A stretch of DNA of 64,000 nucleotides. Origin: CALOFP01 sp942492635. Lineage in GTDB: Bacteria > UBP6 > UBA1177 > CALOFP01. Location: positions 124,001 through 188,000 of the forward strand of contig CALOFP010000001.1 of assembly GCA_942492635.1 (NCBI GenBank), written 5' to 3'. Numbering within the stretch: position 1 is the stretch's first letter; each line of letters begins with the position of its first letter. The notes under the pieces were generated by a model that saw only the letters and a list, made by a program, of their open reading frames with translations, did not search any database and was not told the origin of the DNA. This document shows positions 25,807 to 32,964 of the stretch, in pieces. The translations under genes and the position numbers were made by a program.

Positions 25807-26485
25807 CTATTTCAACCTCCCATTTTCCTTCGACTTTTCCATTTTCCATCTTTGCGCCGGAGAGTTTCACCTTCATATTTCCCACCTGAAAAAAGGCCGC
25901 CGGATAACCTTCTCCGTCGAGCATTCTTACGAAGTGGTATAGATCCTCCGGAGTTTCGATTTTCTCTCCGTCCAGTTCGCTCTCCTCAGGTTTCCTTCTT
26001 TTGAAAAGGAGAGGTTCGCCCTCCTGAGGTTTCGGGTCCATCTCCATCTCTGCAATAGCCGGAATCATCTCACGAAAAATTATTCTCGATGCCCTCTGTA
26101 GCATTTCGTCGGCGTTCCCATTTGAAAGATCAAGATCCTTTTTGAGATAGATGGGTCCGGTATCAAGACCATGCTCTACTTTGAGGGCAGAGATCTTTGT
26201 TTTGAATATACCTCTGTTAATCAGATTCTGTAGAGGACTTCCGCCCCGGCCGAAGGGAAGATCGGTCATGTGGAAGACAACACATACGAAATTATTGAAA
26301 ATTTCATCAGGAATCATCCATGACCAATGTGGAAAAAAAATGTAAGATGGATTGATCTCTCTAATTTTTTCCGGAGTAAGATCTTCCTTTCTTTCAATAA
26401 TCCTCACATCGTAATGTTTACTAAGACGCTCAGCTTCCAGCAAATTCCAGCTTTTAACTGTAGCGACGACAATCGGTCTATCCAT
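25799..26485 (-). CDS. Sugar N-formyltransferase-like protein
   Basis: 228 residues, shorter than Fmt (about 310). The core has INPSYIFFPHWSWMIP, CVVFHMTDLPFGRGGSPLQNLI and KVEHGLDTGPIYLKKDLDL, keeping the catalytic His and Asp of formyl-THF transferases though not the usual Asn. The C-terminal half is a short version of the OB-like domain. Relatives with the FHxTDLPxGRGGSPxQN signature occur in pseudaminate and surface-sugar clusters and probably formylate an amino sugar. It overlaps pseG and the PIG-L gene by 8 bases each. Confidence 0.8.
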   Translation of the reverse strand: MDRPIVVATVKSWNLLEAERLSKHYDVRIIERKEDLTPEKIREINPSYIFFPHWSWMIPDEIFNNFVCVVFHMTDLPFGRGGSPLQNLINRGIFKTKISALKVEHGLDTGPIYLKKDLDLSNGNADEMLQRASRIIFREMIPAIAEMEMDPKPQEGEPLLFKRRKPEESELDGEKIETPEDLYHFVRMLDGEGYPAAFFQVGNMKVKLSGAKMENGKVEGKWEVEIDE

Positions 26486-27488
26486 TTTTGACTCCCGTCA
26501 CAGCGTCAACAATTCTTTTCGCACCATTCGAATCCGGAAAAGTGAAAGAAGAATTTTCAACAAAAAACTTTCCATCTATTGATTTTTTCAAAAGATTTTC
26601 GAATCTACCACAAAAATCCGATTCATTCCAGAATCCGGCACTTTTCATAATGCCCGATTCCGACCAGCCTTCAATATTTTTTCTCTGATTTTCGGCAATT
26701 CCCACCATGATTGCAGGCGTTCCTACAGATCCCAGTTCATAAAGGGTCTGCCCTGCGGCGGTCACGGCGAGATCACACTTTTCCATTAGATTTCTCATGC
26801 CTTCAGCATCAAGAGAGTGGTGAAGAGTAACATTTTCAGCGATAAGATGCCCAATCTCATCCCTATTTGTGAAAGCGGAACCGACAACCACATGAACTTC
26901 CAACTTCGGTGCAATTTTTCTGATCATCTTCACAATCTTCGGAGTCATGTTTCTCATATCGTCGCCGCCGAAAGTGACCATTATCCTCTTCACTTCAGTC
27001 GGTTGCTTTCTCCGTAGATCAGAAAACTCAGGACGAAGGAGCTGGTACGATACTCCGAGAAGGTAGTTGACTTCGCAACCATCCGGATAATTCAGGTTTT
27101 CAGCACCGATACAGCCGTTGACGACATATGACGGAGGATAGTTAAAGCGGAGAAAATCATCGAAAAAGATTGCCTTTGCGGCTGTTTTTGAGACAAGTTC
27201 ATAGATATCATAATCGGCGATGTATGAATCGATTACGACAATGTCATCACCGGAAACAAAATCTTCAATCTCCGCTTTTTCCCAGCGATCGAAGAATTTT
27301 GAACGAAATGGAATTTCGCCTTGAAAATCGCCGTGAACAACAAATTCCACATCGAAACCGCGTTTTTCAATTTCGTGGGCAAGTGAAATCTGACGAAAAA
27401 GATGACCGAAACCGATACCCGTCCCCGCCTCGGTGAGATGAATCACACGTGATTTTGATTTCATTCTGTTTTTTCCGTCGTTCGTCAT
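26478..27488 (-). CDS. pseG: UDP-2,4-diacetamido-2,4,6-trideoxy-altropyranose hydrolase
   Basis: 336 residues of GT-B fold. It begins RVIHLTEAGTGIGFGHLFRQISLAHEIEKRGFDVEFV, with the GxGH signature, and includes FFDDFLRFNYPPSYVVNG, RRKQPTEVKRIMVTFGGDDMRNMTPKIVK and AVTAAGQTLYELGSVGTPAIMVGIAENQ, all typical of PseG/SpsG. It hydrolyses UDP from the Pse precursor before PseI acts. The ribosome-binding site is weak for both candidate starts (27488 and the internal ATG eight codons in). A 176-base repeat-bearing gap separates it from the aminotransferase. Confidence 0.88.
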   Translation of the reverse strand: MTNDGKNRMKSKSRVIHLTEAGTGIGFGHLFRQISLAHEIEKRGFDVEFVVHGDFQGEIPFRSKFFDRWEKAEIEDFVSGDDIVVIDSYIADYDIYELVSKTAAKAIFFDDFLRFNYPPSYVVNGCIGAENLNYPDGCEVNYLLGVSYQLLRPEFSDLRRKQPTEVKRIMVTFGGDDMRNMTPKIVKMIRKIAPKLEVHVVVGSAFTNRDEIGHLIAENVTLHHSLDAEGMRNLMEKCDLAVTAAGQTLYELGSVGTPAIMVGIAENQRKNIEGWSESGIMKSAGFWNESDFCGRFENLLKKSIDGKFFVENSSFTFPDSNGAKRIVDAVTGVKNG

Positions 27489-27664
27489 TATTCACCCAAT
27501 CAAAAAATCATCCGGATATTTAAAAATTCCTACAGGATTATGATTTCGATGCCGATTTGTAGGGGCGTTTCGCCGGAACGACCGGCATTTCGGGGCGACC
27601 CACCGGGTAGCCCCTACGGTGGATTTTAAAATCCTGCAGGATTGTGGTTTCAACTCTGGTTTCA
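27489..27664. repeat. REP-like palindrome between direct repeats, intergenic in the Pse operon
   Basis: A GC-rich palindromic block runs from GTAGGGGCG (27559) to CCCCTAC (27617) with internal CGCCGGAACGACCGGC. It is bracketed by similar direct repeats, TTTAAAAATTCCTACAGGAT (from about 27519) and TTTTAAAATCCTGCAGGAT (from about 27624), each followed by T(A/G)TG(A/G)TTTC(G/A)A. It looks like a small mobile palindrome with duplicated flanks. A frame through it encodes no credible protein. Confidence 0.6.
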
Positions 27665-28975
27665 TCACGTCAATCTCTTGAATCCGCCGTGGCACACTTC
27701 GCCTTTGAGATACTTTTCGGGCTCGCCTGATTCTTTTGCCTCTTTTACGAAGTGAAATGCTTCGTAAACAGCTTCGACAAACTCTTTCACATCCTTTTCC
27801 GTATGTGCGTAGGATGCGTAAAATGAACCGTTTGCGAGGAATCCGAGTTCAAGCATTTTCTGTGTGTAGAGCGTGCGAAAAAGCAGGGGATTTTCACCCT
27901 CGAATGCAACGTGTCCGAGCGGATAGATGCCGGAGATATGGATATCGATTCCCGCCTTTTCCGCCGCGTCCTTCCAGCCTTCCTGCACCATTTCACCCAT
28001 TTTCATGAGATGTTCGTGCACATTTTCATCGCGGAATTTTTTTATGGTGGTTATCGCTGCCGCTGGTCCGATTCTATCCGTCCAGTAGGTGGAACTGATG
28101 AAGCTTCCCTGCGCCGAATCCATGAACTCACGCTTTCCGATAACTGCAGCCATGGGGTGTCCGTTGCTCATGGCTTTTCCGTAGACTGCTATGTCCGGTT
28201 CGAGTCCTATCAAGGAATGGGCTCCGCCGCAGTTCATCCTGAAACCTGCCGTAATTTCATCCACAACCAGAGGAATTTTCTTTTCAGTCGCCTTTTCCCT
28301 AACGGTTTTTATGAAATTTTCATCGGGAAAATGATTTCTCAGCGGTTCCATCACAATCGCGCCTATTTTTTCACCGTGCTCCTGGATGAGCTTCAAAAAT
28401 CCTTCGGTGTCGTTGTAGGCGAATGGATATACGGTTCCCTTAAGAGCTCTCGGAACTCCGGAAGGATCCAGGCCGGGCAGAAGGTGGCCGTCGAGCGCCT
28501 CGTCATCCGAAAGATTTGCGGCAAGGTACCAGTCGTGCCATCCGTGATAACCGCAGAAGAGAACGACATCTTTTTTCGAAGCAGCGCGGGCGATTCGTAC
28601 GGCCATTGCCATTGCCTCGCCGCCGGTTTTTGCATAGCGAACCATGTCGGCCCATGGATTGAGTTCGACAAGAAGTTCGGCAAGTTCGACCTCTTCCGGC
28701 GCATTGAGCGTTGTGAGACTTCCGGCTTCAACGGCATCCACCACGCTCTTTTTCACATCTGGATCGCCGTACCCGAGCACTGCAGCGCCGATTCCCATGT
28801 AGCTCATGTCGCGGTAGCAGTTTCCGTCAAGATCCCAGACACGGCATCCTTCCGATTTCGAGTAGTAGGCCGGCCATTCGCCGGGAAGAAACATCTCGGG
28901 ACGCTTGGAAAGAAGCTGGGTTCCTCCCGGAATAAGTTTTTTCGCTTTTTTATAAAGATCCTGCGATTTTCCCAT
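27665..28975 (-). CDS. Class III aminotransferase (glutamate-1-semialdehyde aminomutase-like)
   Basis: 436 residues, GGAGAAGTAG before ATG. The start KKAKKLIPGGTQLLSKRPEMF and the segments RYAKTGGEAMAMAVRIARAA, VLFCGYHGWHDW, LVVDEITAGFR and YGKAMSNGHPMAAVIG (PLP Lys267) are diagnostic of fold-type I class III enzymes. It is not likely to serve haem synthesis, since it lies between the cytidylyltransferase gene and pseG. Aminotransferases of this type often travel with SpsF-like cytidylyltransferases and aldo/keto reductases in nonulosonate clusters. The amino acceptor is unknown. Confidence 0.87.
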   Translation of the reverse strand: MGKSQDLYKKAKKLIPGGTQLLSKRPEMFLPGEWPAYYSKSEGCRVWDLDGNCYRDMSYMGIGAAVLGYGDPDVKKSVVDAVEAGSLTTLNAPEEVELAELLVELNPWADMVRYAKTGGEAMAMAVRIARAASKKDVVLFCGYHGWHDWYLAANLSDDEALDGHLLPGLDPSGVPRALKGTVYPFAYNDTEGFLKLIQEHGEKIGAIVMEPLRNHFPDENFIKTVREKATEKKIPLVVDEITAGFRMNCGGAHSLIGLEPDIAVYGKAMSNGHPMAAVIGKREFMDSAQGSFISSTYWTDRIGPAAAITTIKKFRDENVHEHLMKMGEMVQEGWKDAAEKAGIDIHISGIYPLGHVAFEGENPLLFRTLYTQKMLELGFLANGSFYASYAHTEKDVKEFVEAVYEAFHFVKEAKESGEPEKYLKGEVCHGGFKRLT

Positions 28976-29737
28976 CTACTTCTCCATAACTCCGTCGTTC
29001 TCAATGGATTTCCGCAATCCTTCGTTCCGCTCGATGTGGTGGTTGATGGATTCCATTTCCCTGCTTTCTGAAAGAAAATCCAGCACGTCGTCCATTGAAA
29101 AATCGTTTCTTCCTTCAAAAGCTTCGTAAATTCCTTTTATGAAGCGGTAATCGGCCTCTTCGTCCAGCGTCCAGCGCTTGTCTGAAAGATCTCTACCGTT
29201 TTCCACATTCTCGATAACGAATCCGTTTTCCCTATTCCTGATGTAGGGAGTCACGTGCTCCCGCTCTGAGATCATCCTCGCTTCCTTCCACGCCCTTTCG
29301 AGCGAGGCAAAGGTAAAAACCTCAACATCCAGCCCGTCGGGAAAAGTGGGAGGATTGACGTTAGCCGTGTAGTCGGCTCCGCACTCGAGATGGCGATCCA
29401 CGACCTTCTCGATCATTTTCGTATCCATCAGGGGACAGTCTGCCGTGATCCTTACGATGTGATCGGCTTTAAGAAGCCTTGCCGCCTGGTAAAACCTGTC
29501 CAGAACATCGTTTTCCGATCCGGGAAATACGCTAATTCCTTTTGAAGCGCACATTGCGACGACGGGAAGATCACCCTTTTCGATAGTTGTCGCGACTACG
29601 ATTTCATCCACATTGGTAGCTTTCGCCACACGGTCCACAACCCTTTCAAGAACGGTTTTTCTGGAAAGATCCATAAGCACCTTACCGGGAAGCCGGGAAG
29701 CTCCCATACGAGCCTGAATAACTGCTAAAACTTTCAT
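28976..29737 (-). CDS. pseF: CMP-pseudaminate synthetase candidate (PseF/SpsF-like cytidylyltransferase)
   Basis: 253 residues from ATG at 29737, chosen over an upstream start because GAGGT lies in place and the protein then opens MKVLAVIQARMGASRLPGKVL. The nucleotidyl-transferase signature (QARxxSxRLPGK), FPGSENDVLDRFYQAA, ITADCPLMD and DLSDKRWTLDEEADYRFI fit the SpsF branch rather than canonical PseF. It should activate the nonulosonate with CTP. No other CMP-sugar synthetase occurs in the cluster, so PseF function is inferred. It starts 2 bases after the aldo/keto reductase gene and abuts the aminotransferase gene. Confidence 0.75.
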   Translation of the reverse strand: MKVLAVIQARMGASRLPGKVLMDLSRKTVLERVVDRVAKATNVDEIVVATTIEKGDLPVVAMCASKGISVFPGSENDVLDRFYQAARLLKADHIVRITADCPLMDTKMIEKVVDRHLECGADYTANVNPPTFPDGLDVEVFTFASLERAWKEARMISEREHVTPYIRNRENGFVIENVENGRDLSDKRWTLDEEADYRFIKGIYEAFEGRNDFSMDDVLDFLSESREMESINHHIERNEGLRKSIENDGVMEK

Positions 29738-29739
29738 AT

Positions 29740-30630
29740 CTACCTCTTCCACAAGCTTGGAAAGATTATGCTTTTTTCAATATCCAGAAAACTTTCACGA
29801 AGTTTTCCAAGAAGTTCCGAATCCATCACTCTCTCTGCAATTTCAAGATCTTCAAGAAGCTGAGATCTGTTATCCACTCCGAACACAACTCCGTCGATTG
29901 CCGGATTCGAGAATGAAAAGAGAAGTGAAGCCTCGGCCCTGTTTATTCCGTAGGGTTGGATTAACCTGTCGAAATCGGCGACATAGTTTCTCGCTTCCGA
30001 TATGTTTTCCGGAATTTCCCGACCGTTCATGAAAACGAGCCCCTGGAGAAATGCGCTTCTTGCAAAAACCTCTTTGCCGTTCTTCTTTGCAAGATCGAAA
30101 AAACCACAGCGATCCATCCGCTGATCGAAAATGCCGTAAGGAACCTGGATGTGATCGATTTCATCCAACTTTGCAGCAAAAAGAGCGTCGTTCTCCTCAT
30201 AAATCGAAACACCGATCTTCTGTGTAAGTCCAAGCTCTCGAACACCCCTGAACGCATCAACCATTTCACGGATCCGAACGTAGTGCGGCGTATGGTAGAG
30301 ATATCCGTGAAGCGAATCGATTCCCAGCCGTTCCAGCGTTTCATAGATCTCCTCCTCCGCCATCGCGACAGTCGGCTCCTTTCTCTCCAGAATGTTCGGC
30401 TCCAGTTTGCTTGTCACCTTTATTTCCCCGGTAAGACCGTGGGTGCGGATGAAGTCGCCCAGGATCTCCTCCGCGTTGCCGTAAGCTCGGGCGGTGTCGT
30501 AAATTCGCACACCCTTCTCCCAGGCTGTTTCCAGCATTTCAAGAGAAGCTCGATGCTCCGGTTTTCCCTGTTTGTTGTTTATTCCGTAATCAAGTCCGAA
30601 CTGGACTGTTCCTAGAACTACTCTATCCAT
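29740..30630 (-). CDS. Aldo/keto reductase
   Basis: 296 residues. Catalytic tetrad candidates: Asp in VRIYDTARAYGNAEEILG, Tyr in that same segment, Lys in EIKVTSKLEPN and His in LHGYLYHTPHY. The NADPH-binding end is visible at LLFSFSNPAIDGVVFGVDNRSQLLED. The start overlaps the pseC stop by 8 bases. Aldo/keto reductases of this type are frequent in nonulosonate operons next to SpsF-like proteins, but no defined step of the Pse pathway requires one. It may serve a derivative pathway together with the class III aminotransferase. Confidence 0.87.
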   Translation of the reverse strand: MDRVVLGTVQFGLDYGINNKQGKPEHRASLEMLETAWEKGVRIYDTARAYGNAEEILGDFIRTHGLTGEIKVTSKLEPNILERKEPTVAMAEEEIYETLERLGIDSLHGYLYHTPHYVRIREMVDAFRGVRELGLTQKIGVSIYEENDALFAAKLDEIDHIQVPYGIFDQRMDRCGFFDLAKKNGKEVFARSAFLQGLVFMNGREIPENISEARNYVADFDRLIQPYGINRAEASLLFSFSNPAIDGVVFGVDNRSQLLEDLEIAERVMDSELLGKLRESFLDIEKSIIFPSLWKR

Positions 30631-31777
30631 TGAGCCCCCTCAAAGTTTCCACGACGTACTCCACATCCTCGTCCGTCATCGAAGGAAAAAGCGGAATCGA
30701 AAGCGTCCTTTCGTAGTAGCTCTCCGCCACCGGACAGTCCCCTTTACCTGTACCGAAATTATCACGGTAGTAGGGCTGGAGATGAACGGGAATGTAGTGC
30801 ACCTGTGTGCCTATGCGCCTCTGCGCCAGTGTCTCCATTACCACTTTTCGATTCGCAGCTATCTTTTCAAAATCAACAAGAATTACGTATAGATGAAAGC
30901 TGGAATCCACACCATCTCTTTCGACCGGCACCTTGATCCAATCCACATCTTTCAGAAGATAGTTGTACCTCCTCACAATTTCCCTGCGCCTCTTTTTGAA
31001 CCATTCGAGCTTGTCAAGTTGGGTAACTCCGAGCGCCGCCTGAAGATCGGTCATACGGTAGTTGAAACCGAGATCGACCATCTCGTAATACCACGGTCCC
31101 GGATTCTCGCTTAGTATGGAAGAATCCTTCGTCATACCGTGATTTCGAAGCCGCAGAAGCCTTTCGTACAACTCCTCATCGTTGGTTGTTATGACGCCGC
31201 CCTCACCCGTTGTCACAGTTTTGACAGGGTGAAAACTGAAAACCGTCATATCCGAATATCTGCACGATCCGACAGCAGTTCCGTCCTCGTAAAAAGATCC
31301 GATTGCGTGACACGCATCCTCGATAACGGCAAGACCGTTCTCTATCGCGATTTCCGAAATCTCCTTCATCCTCGCCGGCTGACCGGCAAAGTGGACGGGA
31401 ATCAGAAGCGCGGTTCTTTCCGTCAAATTCTCCCGGATCTTATCGGGATCGATATTAAAAGTGTCCGGCTCGATATCCGCGAAAACCGGCACAAGATTGT
31501 TGTAAACAATGGAATTCGCAGTCGCGAGAAAAGTGTTTGGAGTTGTAATTCCCTCACATCCGTCACAGATGCCGAGAGCCTTTACCGCGATGTGAAGAGC
31601 GGCTGTTCCGTTTGAAACCGCTACGGCAAAGCGGGCTCCAGTGATATCACATATTTTTTTTTCGAATTCAGCTACCTTCGGACCCTGAGTAAGAAAATCA
31701 CTCTCAAGAACAGAGAGAACCGATTTTTTGTCCTCATCATCAATAAACTGCCTTCCATAGCCTAAAAAATCTCTCAT
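30623..31777 (-). CDS. pseC: UDP-4-amino-4,6-dideoxy-N-acetyl-altrosamine transaminase
   Basis: 384 residues from ATG at 31777, preceded by GGAGGAAAT. A longer in-frame start would read back into the modular repeat and was rejected. DegT/DnrJ/EryC1 fold: FLTQGPKVAEFEKKI, AVSNGTAALHIAVKALG, TTPNTFLATANSIVY, VIEDACHAIGSFYEDG and the PLP Lys186 in FSFHPVKTVTTGEGG. LGFNYRMTDLQAALG and THEKRRR-like continuation fit PseC. It aminates the 4-keto product of PseB. It is separated from pseB by the 180-base repeat element. Confidence 0.92.
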   Translation of the reverse strand: MRDFLGYGRQFIDDEDKKSVLSVLESDFLTQGPKVAEFEKKICDITGARFAVAVSNGTAALHIAVKALGICDGCEGITTPNTFLATANSIVYNNLVPVFADIEPDTFNIDPDKIRENLTERTALLIPVHFAGQPARMKEISEIAIENGLAVIEDACHAIGSFYEDGTAVGSCRYSDMTVFSFHPVKTVTTGEGGVITTNDEELYERLLRLRNHGMTKDSSILSENPGPWYYEMVDLGFNYRMTDLQAALGVTQLDKLEWFKKRRREIVRRYNYLLKDVDWIKVPVERDGVDSSFHLYVILVDFEKIAANRKVVMETLAQRRIGTQVHYIPVHLQPYYRDNFGTGKGDCPVAESYYERTLSIPLFPSMTDEDVEYVVETLRGLNG

Positions 31778-31785
31778 ATTTCCTC

Positions 31786-31977
31786 CAACGCCTTCGGCTT
31801 TAGAACGCTCCGTTAACACTGCGCTTGTGAACGGCGTCGCTTCGCGAGCCTTGTGAACGCCTGCGGCTTGTGAACGCTACGTTAGCACTCCGCTTGTGAG
31901 CGGCTTGCAAGCAAGCCTTGAGAGAATGAGGTCTCAAGCGAAGCGCAGCGAGCGTTCACAAGCGAAGCGTTCTAAAG
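31786..31977. repeat. Modular fold-back repeat, copy 1 (between pseB and pseC)
   Basis: About 190 bases made of short modules. Each module has an arm like GAACGC/GCGTTC and a linker TTGTGA, TTGAGA, TCAAG or ACAAG. Terminal 12-base inverted repeats CTTTAGAACGCT (31798-31809) and AGCGTTCTAAAG (31966-31977) enclose hairpin-like modules such as GGCGTCGCTTCGCGAGCC and GGCTTGCAAGCAAGCC, and a unique centre GAGAGAATGAGGTC (31920-31933). The pseB stop codon TAG lies inside the right terminal repeat. The left edge, AACGCCTTCGGC, ends beside the pseC ribosome-binding site. A second copy lies at 35142-35410. Confidence 0.8.
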
Positions 31978-32964
31978 TTCCATCTTCGAAACACGTTCCT
32001 TCAGCTCTTCCACACTCAGCCACTGGGTGTTGTTGTCGGAGCTGTAGGTGAAAAATTCATCCACTTTCTTTCCGCCTTTAGTAAAGTACTGGTAGAAATC
32101 CCACCAGTCGAAATGGGGATAGATGATGTAGTGATCTTCGTACTCGTAGGTGTTGAATGAGTCGTATTCGGTCACCATCACTTCGTGAAGCTTTTCACCT
32201 TCCCTGATTCCTATCTCTTTCTGCTCGCAGCCGTGATTCATGGCAGAGGCGAGATCGGTAATCTTGAAACTCGGAATCTTGGAGATGTAGGTTTCACCGC
32301 CCTTTGCCTCGTCGACAGCCTTGAAAACAAGCTCGACAGCTTCTTCCAAGGTGATCCAGAAGCGGGTCATCCTGAGGTCGGTTATTGGAAGATCTCTTCT
32401 GCCGCTGTCGATGATCGATTTGAAAAACGGAATTACGGAACCTCTCGATCCGGCGACGTTTCCATATCGTACGACGCTGAAAATGCTGCCGCCTTCACCG
32501 CTGTATGCGTTGGATGCAATAAAGATCTTGTCCGAGGCGAGCTTTGTCGCCCCATAGAGGTTGATCGGATTGACGGCCTTGTCGGTGGAAAGCGCCACAA
32601 CCTTCTTTACGCCCCTGTCGATCGCCGCATCGACGATGTTCTGGGCTCCGTGAATGTTGGTCTTCACCGCTTCGAAAGGATTGTACTCACAGGCAGGAAC
32701 CTGCTTGAGCGCGGCAGCGTGAATAACGATGTCGATTCCGGAAAAGGCGCGGTAGAGCCGCTCCTTGTCCCTGACATCTCCGATGAAATAGCGCATTTTG
32801 TCATCGTACTTCTTGAATTTCTGACGCATGATGTACTGCTTGTACTCGTCACGCGAGTAGATGACGACCTTTTTCGGCGAATAACGCTCGAAAACCATCT
32901 CTACAAACTTCTTACCGAAGGATCCCGTCCCTCCTGTTACAAGGATGTTAGCATTGTCAAGCAT
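31972..32964 (-). CDS. pseB: UDP-N-acetylglucosamine 4,6-dehydratase (inverting)
   Basis: 330 residues from ATG at 32964, supported by GAGGGAGAAG upstream. An earlier in-frame ATG would overlap maf1 further and lacks a better site. The extended short-chain dehydrogenase start is NILVTGGTGSFGKKFVE. It continues VVIYSRDEYKQYIMRQKF, RYFIGDVRDKERL, AAALKQVPACEYNPFEAVKTNI and STDKAVNPINLYGATKLASDK, typical of PseB/FlaA1. It carries out the first step of pseudaminic acid synthesis. It overlaps maf1 by 8 bases (ATGCTTGA). Its stop codon is contributed by the adjoining repeat. Confidence 0.95.
   Translation of the reverse strand: MLDNANILVTGGTGSFGKKFVEMVFERYSPKKVVIYSRDEYKQYIMRQKFKKYDDKMRYFIGDVRDKERLYRAFSGIDIVIHAAALKQVPACEYNPFEAVKTNIHGAQNIVDAAIDRGVKKVVALSTDKAVNPINLYGATKLASDKIFIASNAYSGEGGSIFSVVRYGNVAGSRGSVIPFFKSIIDSGRRDLPITDLRMTRFWITLEEAVELVFKAVDEAKGGETYISKIPSFKITDLASAMNHGCEQKEIGIREGEKLHEVMVTEYDSFNTYEYEDHYIIYPHFDWWDFYQYFTKGGKKVDEFFTYSSDNNTQWLSVEELKERVSKMEL

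Noticed and set aside
27492..27695. Minus-strand 67-residue frame between the aminotransferase gene and pseG.
   Set aside because: It runs through the palindrome and its flanking direct repeats and overlaps the aminotransferase end. Composition is that of the repeat.
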